Positions 54,250 through 64,000 of a stretch of 64,000 nucleotides of DNA are shown here, one piece after another. This DNA comes from Parasponia andersonii. Taxonomy: Eukaryota > Streptophyta > Magnoliopsida > Rosales > Cannabaceae. The number at the start of each line of letters is the position of its first letter. Positions within the stretch are counted from its first letter, which is position 1. Made by a program: the position numbers and the translations under genes. The DNA lies in contig JXTB01000168.1 of assembly GCA_002914805.1 (NCBI GenBank), forward strand, positions 378,331 through 442,330, given 5' to 3'. Under the pieces are notes generated by a model. The model was not told the origin of the DNA. It saw nothing but the letters and a program-made list of their open reading frames with translations, and did not search any database.

Positions 54250-54803
54250 TGCTATTTGTATGTCAACGCGTGGTAATGCTGACATTTTTCTTTTTCAAAG
54301 CTTCGTAGCATACATATTGCTCGTAATAATAATGAATGGAATTGTTGTGAAGTTGTTGCATGTCAGTAGAAGATGTCTATCTCATGCTACTTGTATGTAA
54401 ATGTATGGTAATGTTGACATTTTTCTTTTTAAAGCAGAGTTTACTTTCATAGCATACATATTACTCGTAATAATAATGAATGGATTTGTTGTGAAGTTGT
54501 TGCATATATATCAGTAGAAGATGTATCTCATGCTACTTGAATGTCAATGCGTTGTAATGGTGACATTTTTGTTAAAGCAGAATTTATTTTCATAGTATAC
54601 ATATTGCTCGTAATAATAATAAATGGATTTGTTGTGAAGTTCTTATATGTCAGTGAAGGATGTCTATCTTTTGGTACTTGTATGTTAACGCGTGGTAATA
54701 TTGACATTTTTCTTAAAGCAGAATTTATTTTCATAGCATACATATTGTTCATAAGAATATTAGTTGTGAAGTTGCTGAATGTCATAGGAAGACGTCTATC
54801 TCA
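54250..54803 (+). repeat. Four-copy tandem repeat, unit about 135-146 bp
   Basis: Units begin at about 54250, 54385, 54531 and 54672. Each runs TGCTACTTGTATGT, GCGTGGTAAT, TGACATTTTTCTT, GCATACATATTGCTCGTAAT, GGATTTGTTGTGAAGTT and ends with a GAAGATGTCTATCTCATGC block. Unit 4 lacks part of the AATAATAATGAATGG segment. Copies differ by substitutions and small indels. The array lies about 350 bases upstream of a resistance-gene pseudogene. The short open frames inside it are by-products. Confidence 0.85.
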
Positions 54804-55160
54804 TGCTCTTCCCACTATTACAAAGCAAGTGACAATTATTATTTTATATCTGGATACATCTTATGAAAATATATATTCGCACAATAGAAATTTGTGTATA
54901 CGTGTGCATGGTAATGTAAACGGAGGAGTCATTTTCCTTTATTTGTTTACTTTGTGTATGACGTCGAACATATAACATAAGACAAGTAAGAAAAATGGTA
55001 TATAGACAAAATACAAGTCACGAGCTGTCATTTACCTTATTGTATAATTTGCATCTTTACATATCTGATGATGAATTATTGTACAATAATGTTATACAAA
55101 TTAGAGTCATTTGAAGTGCATGCCCCATAAAGTTCATAAAAAGATCACCTGAAAAAAAAA

Positions 55161-56210
55161 ATGGCGGAGGTTGTGGTTTCCTTGGTGATAGAAAGGGTAA
55201 CAAACATGGTCGTAAATGAAAAGAACTTCTTGTTTGGATTCCATGATCAAGTTCAAGAATCAAAACAACGGATACGTTGTTTCTTAATAAGAGACGCAGA
55301 TACACGTGCAACAAATGGAGATAAGACATTCCGTAATCATGTTGCGGAACTAACAGATGCTGCTTATGATTTAGAAGATGTCATTGCAGCAACTTATGCC
55401 TCAGAAGCAGCTACTTCTATGGAGGCAAACTTTATATCCCTCATACAATCTTGAAAATGGACCATTTAAACGGCGACACTCGGTGGGGTCAAAGATTGAG
55501 AAAATCTCTACCAACATAGCCAGGTTGAGGGCAAGTTTCCAATGAATAGGATCAAGGGACGGGCAAAGGGCCATATTCCTCAAATATGATATATACGAAT
55601 TAGGGAGCTAAGGCGTGCTCATTCTTTTACTATTGAACGTCATGTTGTTGGATTTGATGAGGATGTCAATAAATTGATTCACCATTTGACGGAAGAAGCC
55701 GGGAATTCAAGCCGAGTTGTTTCCATATGCGGGATGTTTGGATTGGGAAAAACCACTCTGGCTAGAAAGATTTACCAGAATGATAGAATCAAGCTTCACT
55801 ACAATTGTCTTTGCTTGGGTGTCTGTTTCTCAAGAGTGCCAAGTAAGAGATGTTTGGGGAGAAATTTTGACTTAACTTCGTAAAGTAGAAAGAGAAGGAA
55901 TCAGAAAACTGAGTTATGAGCAAATAGGCCGCAATCTTATTCATGTTGAGAAAGAGAGAGCAAATGTTTAGTGGTCCTTGATGATATTTGGTATACAATG
56001 ACGTGGGAACTTCTTAAGCATGTACTCCCGATTGAAGGTGACACAAGAAGCAAGTTGTTACTCACTACTCGTAAAAAAGATGTTGCTTTGCATGCAGATA
56101 GAAAGGGCATTATTCATGAACCACGATGTCTGGATGAGAATAAAATTAAGCTGGGAATTATTTCAGAAGAAGACATATTTTGGGAGTTATACGAGTAAGT
56201 TTCTAACTTT
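55161..56210 (+). pseudogene. CC-NBS-LRR (RPP13-like) resistance pseudogene, truncated
   Basis: The start is clean: ATG at 55161 opens an Rx-type coiled-coil domain (MAEVVVSLVIERVTNMV...; AELTDAAYDLEDVI matches the EDVID region). A stop follows after about 97 codons. In later frames come VVGFDEDVNKLIHHL, a P-loop GMFGLGKTTLARKIY (about 55731-55775; the family norm is GMGGLGKTT), and kinase-2 VVLDDIW near 55972. RNBS-B SKLLLTTRKKDVALHADRK follows near 56050. A frameshift near 56145 splits the expected ESWELFQKK segment. No GLPLA, MHD or leucine-rich repeats follow, so the 3' half is missing. In intact relatives such proteins sense pathogen effectors; this copy cannot. Confidence 0.88.
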
Positions 56211-57545
56211 ATTTTCTTTTCACTATTCTGAAAGCATATAGATTATGCATTATAGCTAGAAGTATTAGTAAAGGAAACTTAAACTGTTTTTAAAAAGCCG
56301 AGAAGATCTTATTAATGGGTGAGCTTCATCATTGTGAAAAAAATTCGGTGACAAGCCAGGATCCTCATATACATTTTCTCTAATAGCTACTCTTATTCAT
56401 CATTCCTTTTTACCATTAAATAGATTTTTACTGTTGTTATGTTCTTATCCGATTATATTGCTAAGGAATAATCTCCACGGTAGACACCAATATTATGGAA
56501 ACGATGAAGTAAAACATAAATTAATACCAAAACAAAGTAAAAACACGACACCCTTTCAAAAAATAAAAAACGAATACAAGATACATAAATTTATATAGTT
56601 TACCTAATTTAGACTACGTATACAAAACTACGGCCGATCTTTATTACAAATAAAAATATTACAAATATTTACAAATACTCACCCTCACAATTCAAATCCC
56701 AAATATACCAAGAGAAATATTATTATTCTCTAACTTATAAACTCACTTTATACTCTCACTCTACTAGTGTATTTCTCCCTCACTTTTGGGATGATTTCAA
56801 CTATGGGAAAGAGTCCTTTTATAGTTCAACATTGGTTCCCCTACACTTTTTTAATAGCCAAGAGATTAAATATTCTTATCTTTTCTAATGAAAAATTTTC
56901 AGTGGGAGAAAAATCTAATGTTAAATTTCATTTTCCCCTCTTTTTTGTTCTTTATATTTTTTTCCCTTCAAATTGAATTTTAATTAAGTAATATAATTTA
57001 GGACAATGTAAATAAATAAAACACAAATGGTCAATATGGACATAATTTAAATGATATTTTAAAGTGAAATCCAAAGAAATTTTTTTCCTAAAATTATGGA
57101 AAAAATTAACTATAATAATAATAGAAGTAAAGTTTAAAAATCATAAAATACAATAGGACAAATGAGGGGCATCATTAAATTTTTTACGAAATATATAGGT
57201 AGATTTTACATTATTAAAATTTAGGAAGATAAATAAAGGATCTAATTGAATATATTTATAAATATTATAGTAAAATAAAAATTTTTAAAAACTGAGGGTG
57301 GCACTGGGCCTAAGGTGGCCTAATATTTGCACTTGGTGAGTATCAAAAACCATTTAAAGCTTTCACACGTCCCATCGAGCTTTATATAAAGCTGAATTTC
57401 ATTCTCTTTATTTTGACTTCAATGAATGAGATCACATTCACATAATAATGCTCCAATTCTCTTTATTTGGCATTTGGTACTTGAGATTCCATTCACCTAT
57501 TACTACTCTAACGCTATACATTTGTTTATATATATATATATATAT
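56211..57545. other. AT-rich spacer, no gene seen
   Basis: Nothing resembling the missing NB-ARC end or LRR part of the upstream pseudogene was found here. The sequence is AT-rich, with a TA repeat at the right edge (about 57520-57546) abutting the LTR end. Confidence 0.55.
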
Positions 57546-57547
57546 AA

Positions 57548-59569
57548 AAGTTATCACGACCAAAAATCCAAAGTCATGATTTTTAGTAATTTTAAGTTAA
57601 AAAATAGTAATATACAATATATATCAAAATTTTTTTAAAAATTAAGTACTTAAGATTTTTATTTTAGTCCTCAAACCATCATAAATTTCATAGCCAAAAA
57701 ACCTTTCACTAGTAAATGCTTAAGAAAATTCACTTAAAGTTTAAAAGAATTCTAGTTAATTTTTTTTTTTTTAGAAACTTGTTGTTAAATCTTAATAAAA
57801 AGGTAAAATGAGTTCAATTTAAAACTTTAATCTAATGTTCAAAATAATTTATATAAAATTATTTGTAGTGTTAAGTACTTAATTTAGTAATGAAACTATC
57901 CACGTACATCTACTTAGTAAAAATACTAATTTTGGTTAAATATTTGTGACATAGAAAGGAAATATGATATAGAGTAAGAACTAACTAAGAAAGAGGTAAG
58001 AAACAACACACATATGCCAAACATACTTGTCAAGCCACCAAGATAATTACCACAAATAATTCAACACCTGAAACTAGGAAGAAGTGGGAGAAATAAACTA
58101 GTATAAAAGTACTTACTTTCCAGTTCCTATATAATCAGTAAAATACTCAACAATTTTATAGAAGTCCAATTAAATTCATTTTCTAAAAGTTTAATTATTC
58201 TAAACTATTATAAAATATTATCTCAAAATAGGTACAGATTATTCAAATCTTCACTAGTATATTGAATACCACCTAATTTTGTAATGTCTACTGTTTATAA
58301 TATGCATGAGTTCTAACCATTTATTTAATAATTGTGAGTTTTATTCTAGCTATCTAATTGATGACCGTAAGTTTTTTTTTTCTTTTATTTTTTTTTTCTT
58401 TCACTTTCCAGCATTTTGTTGAAACACTGTGATTCCAGTGTTCTTTTGGAACACTATGACTCTGTCGGTCGTGTGAGATGTGTATGTAATAAAATACTAT
58501 ATGAATGATATGAATCAGAATATGTATCATTTTATACAAATTCTCAAAACAGACCATGCAATGTTTTTAATTCAATTCAAGTTTAGTTCATAAAACTAAA
58601 TTCTCAATTCATTTGTAATTCTCAGAAATTTTGGCAGCATAATAACTATTTTTAGCAAAATCCATAAAGTCCAATTCCTGTAGAAAACAATTCGAAAACA
58701 AGATATATGGCACGCCAATTATGTAACTTGCCTTCTAAGTAGTTTAAATATTAATTCATCTCAAAACCATGTGTAAATAAATTTTTACAAAATATATCAC
58801 AAAATTCTATATTTATTCAAAATATATAAATTCACAACTAAACCAATTTTAGAATCAAATAATCGAATCCCTATTTCAAACGAGTGATTAAACTATACTA
58901 CGATACTATAAGCGTGTTTGATATCATTTGATGATCATTCAAAGAGTTGTGGGTCATTTTTAGGCCCTAGATCTACTGCTTTGAAATGTCGTTTTCCTAA
59001 CAGATCCTCAATTCAAAAAATAGACCGCATATTTTTAGCATCTAAATTAGTTAGATTAGACATATAACTTGACCAATTTAAGCTCGATCGAAATCCGACC
59101 CTGTGACATGTAAAATGAGACAAAATTTACCCGTCAGATTTATTTTTCTATGCTCGTCACTAAACATAGTCAATATATATATCTTGTTCTTCATATTTTC
59201 ACGATTACATTACAAATATAAAGTTTATTTCATGATCTAACAATCAGATTAAAATTGTTCAAAAATGGCCAAAAATGGCAAAATTTAATCTAGGCAATTT
59301 CAAGTTGAGATGTATATCTACCATAATGTTTTTCATATCAAGAGGAATTAGATACAAGTGGTTTTACAACCTGAGATGACTAGAAACGTTGTTGGCAGCT
59401 GAATGTTCCTCGTGGCATTTTTCACTCCTCATTAGTAGCAAAGAGCTCCGGCGACCTCAGCATCTTAGTTGGTGTCTTCCCAAAGGACGACGCATCAACA
59501 TATGGCAATGGCGGCACTCGAAATCGACTGAAAGGTCATCATGTCAAGTGATTACTAGGTGTCATTCTT

Positions 59570-59627
<58 letters not shown>

Positions 59628-59905
59628 AATGGGAATCAATGAGAGGAGAGTGAAAGCTGAGGGAAAAAATAGGAGTGGCCATATGTCTAAGCATTAATGG
59701 GCATTAACTAGTTTTTAAAATTAAATTTTTACCATAACTATTCAAATTTCTTTCAATTTAGTCCTTTAAAATTGAAAAATAATCTTAAATTTCAATGGTT
59801 TATTTCACTTAAATGCAAAATTTTATTTAATTATTTTCATTATTTTTAATTTCAAAAATAACAAAAGACCATAATGCCCTTTTAAAATTTTTGGATTTTA
59901 CATTA
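57548..59905 (-). mobile_element. LTR (Ty3/gypsy, Tekay-like) in minus orientation, with a stub of internal sequence
   Basis: On the minus strand the LTR begins TGTAAAATCC at about 59905 and ends GGTCGTGATAACTT at 57548, about 2.36 kb. Immediately before it (59906-59950) the minus strand encodes LEFQDEILLKRE-stop, followed by a purine-rich tract. That matches the usual 3' end of a Tekay/Del-type polyprotein next to the 3' LTR. The LTR contains a GA/CT microsatellite at 59574-59626. No gag or pol body remains. It pairs as an inverted copy with 60030-62196. Confidence 0.7.
59574..59626. repeat. (GA)n microsatellite inside the LTR
   Basis: A perfect GA tract of about 52 bases. In the sister LTR the corresponding region is a degenerate CT/T-rich tract at about 60030-60120 (opposite strand), so this one has expanded. 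It creates a spurious open frame of Glu-Arg repeats. Confidence 0.95.
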
Positions 59906-60029
59906 TTCCCTCTTTAAAAGAATTTCATCCTGAAATTCAAGCATAACAGGGAGTACAAGTAAAATGATAAGAAATAATAATTGGTGAAACCCTACCATTT
60001 TTTTAGTATAATATAATATTTTTTAGTAA

Positions 60030-62196
60030 AAAAAAACTCTATCTCTTTCTTTCTTTTTCTTTCTTTTCTCTTTTTTTTTTCTTCTCTCTCTCCCTCACCC
60101 GATCTCTTCCTTTCTCTCTCGGCTAAAACAACACAGCCACCTCCTTCACTATACAAGCCACTGCACGAGCTCCTTCGGCCATCGGTGACCAACACCAACT
60201 ACCTAGATTAGCTCGCCACTTCGCCACGAAGTTCCAGCTGCCTCCCCCAAGCCGTCAGACCACTATTTCGCAGGAAAAGTGCGAAAAATGCCTACGTGAA
60301 GATTTCAATTCTGGCACTATTTCTGGTGACTTCAGGCTGCAAATTTGGGCTTCTCAAATTCATCTCGATACGAGGATCATCATGGTATATATATATCTTG
60401 ACTTAACTTTGCTCAGATTGAATTTTTCCATTTTAGATAATTTTGAGTTATTTTTAGTTTTATATTTAAATTTTTTAATCCGACCATTAGATCATAAAAT
60501 AAACCTCATATTTGTAATGTACTTGTGAAAACAAAATTTTTGATATATATATTGCATATATTTGATAATGAGCAAGAAAATCTAAATCTAACGGCTTAGA
60601 TCGTCTTGTTTTACATGCTGTGAGTTCGGGTTCGACTCGAGCCTGAATCGGTCAAACTATATGTCTAACTTAGTGTTTTTGGGTGCTCTGAATTTAGTGA
60701 TGAAGTCTGTTTCATGATCTAAAGCTTCGATTGAAAATCGAGTTTCCAAACCTATCGATCAAAGATTCGAAAATGACGCCCGACCTTCCAAACGACACCT
60801 AAATAATGCCAAACTTTTTCCATAGCTACGTAGTACTATTTGAATACTCAATTGAGGTAGGGGTTGAATTACCTAGTTTTACACATGATTTAATTTAAAA
60901 TTTTCCTTATGACTATTTTGTGGAAAATCGTGAATTAAATAATATTTTAATGAATTGTTGGAAAATCTTGAATTATTCTGGAATTAGACTATGTGACTTC
61001 TATATATATTTATAAAATTGTGATCTTAGGTGATTTATCGCATTTCCTACCCAAGGCATAGTAAATTCCAGAATAATATCAAGCGGAGTTTTAAAGCATT
61101 GTTTGGCTATGTTTTGTATAGTTATTATATATATATATATATATCTTGTTACATGTTGTACATACCATAGGATCACACATGAGATATTTCTTAGATATTG
61201 GGGTATTGTAGTAGGCGGATTAGTATACCCATCTTTGGTGAGAGCTCGTAAACCCACGTGAGGTTTTTTTTTATTATTATTCCCATTCAATAGGTGTAGG
61301 CATTCAGTTGCCCCTCTGGTTTAGTAGGCTAGACACATGGGTGTCCCTACGGCTTTTTGGGATAATTATCAGGTAGAGAGTACTTAGTAAACATAGTACG
61401 AGTTACTCTAGTTTATGATGACAATGTGTGAGCTCATGGGATGAGTTGATTTATGATATGTACAAATGTATATTTTTAGTTTTGGTTTTGAATATACGAT
61501 TGTTTTGGATATTAATTATTTTATATCTAGTTTATAAATAGATTTTGGAAAAGGTATTAACCATGTATATTTAGTAAAATTGCAACAATTCAAAAAGGTA
61601 TTCGAATTTCTGCTGGGCATTCACGTGCTCACCCCCTACTTCCTCTCTTTTTCAGATGTCGATTTATTTTGTGGTAACTATTCTAGTAGATTGGCAAGCA
61701 TGATTGGCATATGCTTATAGTTCCAATCCTCTTCATTAGTTGGTTTGTATACTGTATCATTTTTTCTTTCCATGTCAAATTTATTTAACCAATAGTAGAG
61801 TATTTACTAAATAGATGTATGAAGATGATTTTGCTATTAAATCGAGTATTTAGAAAGAAAAATGAATTTATGTGAATTAATTAAATTATGGGCCTAAGGT
61901 TTAAAATTGAACGTATTCATTAAATTTCATGAATTAATAAAAGTTTCTAGACTTATTAATTAAAATATTTTTTAAACTTAAAATAAAGAATTTCTTAGAA
62001 ATTAAAAACTAGCAGATAATTTCATGTTTCTCAAATTTGTCATATAATAAAATTTATTTACTTTTAAGGATAAGAACTTGAATTTCAAGTACTCGATTTT
62101 GGTTCTGAAAATTTGAAAATTACTATTTATTACTGTTTTCACTTAAAATTACTAAAAGTCACGGTCTTAGATTTTCGGTCGTGATAAGTTAGAAAG
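60030..62196 (+). mobile_element. 5'-truncated LTR in plus orientation (inverted sister of 57548-59905)
   Basis: From the pyrimidine tract at about 60030 to GGTCGTGATAAGTT at about 62196 this aligns with the reverse complement of the left LTR. Shared landmarks are TTAGACATATA.TTGACC, CATGTAAAA, TACATTACAAATAT, TTTATGATCTAA, CATATGCCAA, TACATCTA.TTAGTAAA and the GGTCGTGAT terminus. The first 280 or so bases of the LTR, including its TGTAAAA start, are missing. Divergence is substantial, so this is not a recent pair. Confidence 0.65.
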
Positions 62197-62199
62197 AAA

Positions 62200-63820
62200 G
62201 TGAACCATCAGTTATAGAGTTTAGGAGCATCGAACTAAATACTAGACAATCAAAGAGCGTGCATCTACATGGTGTTAAATTTTGCCAACATACCCATACC
62301 ACACAAAAGTATAAGATAAGGAGGTACACAAAATAGTATATAATCGCAAGATAGTTCAGAGATTCAAGTTAGTAATTAGTCACAGAAGTAGTAATGATAA
62401 TCAAGAGTAGAAGTTGAGAATACAAAACTTCTATAACGAGAATATTGATTGTTAGGCACCAATCTAGACTAGTAAACCAAATATTAGATACATATTATAT
62501 CTGATCAATAACACTAATTTGAGTTATAAGCAGCTAGAACCCAACCCTAATTAATCACTAAGTCCAAAGACTAATAAAATTTCTTTGCAAGCATAAGAAT
62601 ATACTCGAATAGAGTTTTAAACGAAAACTAAGAATTCTTGTGTCACACCACATATGTTAAGTAAGTTTAGAGATAAAAAATGATAATAATAGTCTGATGA
62701 CATAATTCATTTACCGTTCCTCGTAAGCGAGTAACAACCATGCATACAAAATATCTCTAGTTAAGAGTAAGACCAGAATTATTATGAATTAAAATCTCTA
62801 ATAGAGTAGTATATAAGAGAATGAATGCAAAGTGCCGACCATTGCATTCCAATGCATCGAAGTGCAAATTTCTACATAACATGTAAAACTCAAATATTTT
62901 CCAAGTCTTTTGTCCTAGACAATGTCATAAGGTAATAATTCATGCCACATTTCAATTTAGACACTCTCCAAGTCACTTGCCCATTATAGAACTATATAGT
63001 AGTAGTAATTTTAAATCATCAATTATATCCAAAGGCTTTCTAAGTCTTTGATACAAGGATAAGTTATATAGAAATTACTTAATACCCAATATACAAGTAA
63101 AATAGAAGACAATACCATAATGCCCCAGAAACAAGATTTCAATAGAATAGGTTGTCTTTGCAGTGACACATGTCTTCCATCTAACATTATTTCATTTTTA
63201 AATTAAAAATATGTTTTGAAAACCTAAAATACAAAAATCAGAGATATATAGGAATACTACACTAGTTCATAATAAATAAAGAAACTTATATTTATATTTT
63301 CTGTGAATCTACATCGTAATCACATAAATACAGATTAATACAATTAAAATAACCTTTATTCAAATAAAATTATATACAAATTTTTAACTGAATAATCCGT
63401 TTATTTCATTAATTTGAAAATGTTTACATAGAAACAATATTTTTATGAGCTCTTCCCACTAATTCCAACAGTTATAATCAACTTTTATGCATAATTTATT
63501 TGTTATTTATGGCTGCATGAAATAAAAATAAAACTCGATTTTCTAGTGGAATAATTTTGGAATTAAATCTAATGAAATTTGAATAAATAATTTTCTTTTT
63601 TTTTTTAAAAAAAAAAAATTTCTTCAAGTATTAAAGATAACCAAAAGATGGAAGATTTAGGGCGACAAATGCTTGACGTTGTGGTGGCTTGCCATTAGCC
63701 ATTGTTGTGCTCGATGGACTTCTATCTAGTGATTCAAAAATTTATTATTGGGAGGCAATGCTTAGGAATGTCAAAACGTGCATCCATAAAGGCAAATTGA
63801 ATGTGCAAGAAGACTCAGAA
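62200..63820. other. AT-rich spacer, no gene seen
   Basis: No exon, tRNA or recognisable transposon domain was found. It has moderate complexity with scattered A-rich tracts. Confidence 0.5.
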
Positions 63821-63824
63821 TTGT

Positions 63825-64000
63825 AAAAACCCGGAATTTTCGAGGGTAATTTGGACAATTTACCAATTTTCCGGATAAAATATTGTGGGGACTAATTTGC
63901 AAAAGTTTTGTTCGGGTGGACTAAATTGCAAATTTTGGGGGACCAGATTGTTAGAGATTTGAAATTTTGGGGACTTATGTGCAATTTTTGAAAAATTGCA
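63825..64000 (+). mobile_element. Start of another LTR-like sequence, running off the window
   Basis: At about 63822 the sequence changes to TTGTAAAAACCCGGAATTTT followed by GGACTAATTTGCAAA- and GGGGACTTATGTGCAA-type phrases. TGTAAxxxCC starts and repeated 'GGACTAAATTGCAAA' phrases are typical of plant Ty3/gypsy LTR U3 regions. No polypurine tract precedes it, so it would be a 5' or solo LTR. The remainder lies outside the window. Confidence 0.45.

Noticed and set aside
54541..54975. 144-codon open frame over the tandem array
   Set aside because: It is a by-product of repeat units of a length near a multiple of three; no conserved protein and no start context.
59389..59697. Open frame with a long Glu-Arg repeat
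   Set aside because: It is a GA microsatellite inside an LTR read as codons.

Overview
The window is nuclear DNA of a flowering plant, almost certainly a eudicot. It is AT-rich and intron-dense. The intact genes encode proteins of plant-specific or plant-type families, and the rest is filled with plant transposon debris (LINE, MULE with a captured Ulp1 protease gene, Tekay-like LTR copies, foldback/MITE elements). I cannot name the species. Unsequenced bases lie at 6280, 10919 and 29350-29375.

Layout: 1-3.7 kb is AT-rich spacer with one foldback element. A minus-strand gene for an 85-residue protein of unknown function occupies 4025-5735, with its coding exon behind a 5'-UTR intron. LINE debris follows at about 8.0-8.7 kb. 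From 9877 to 15183 (minus) there is a complete 17-exon ALG1/TURAN gene for the ER mannosyltransferase of N-glycan assembly. Another foldback element lies at 15.4-16.4 kb. From 18373 to 22139 (minus) there is a complete 10-exon brassinosteroid-signalling kinase (BSK) gene with two G-boxes upstream. A second LINE remnant lies at 23.0-24.2 kb. The 24.3-31 kb stretch is gene-poor with MITE-like repeats.

About 31.4-41.7 kb is a decayed MULE-type element about 10 kb long. It carries a plus-strand DUF1985/Ulp1-like peptidase gene and a convergent minus-strand transposase, both riddled with stops. Blocks of a minisatellite built on a GGTTTC/GAAACC palindrome run through it. From 46867 to 51891 (plus) lies a complete 5-exon nitrate/peptide transporter gene of the NPF7.2/NPF7.3 (NRT1.8/NRT1.5) type. 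From 53.3 to 56.2 kb there is a MITE, a four-copy tandem repeat and a truncated, frameshifted CC-NBS-LRR disease-resistance pseudogene. From 57.5 to 62.2 kb two LTR copies lie head to head, and a further LTR-like sequence begins at about 63825 and runs off the window.

The four intact genes (unknown small protein, ALG1, BSK, NPF7) are ordinary, separately transcribed nuclear genes with no evident joint pathway. The exon models for ALG1, BSK and NPF7 were built by hand: every junction keeps frame, and the totals close to 482, 488 and 621 residues. I did not find a clear undescribed system. The most unusual material is the Ulp1-carrying MULE with apparently amplified acidic exons and its palindromic repeat, and the inverted LTR pair.
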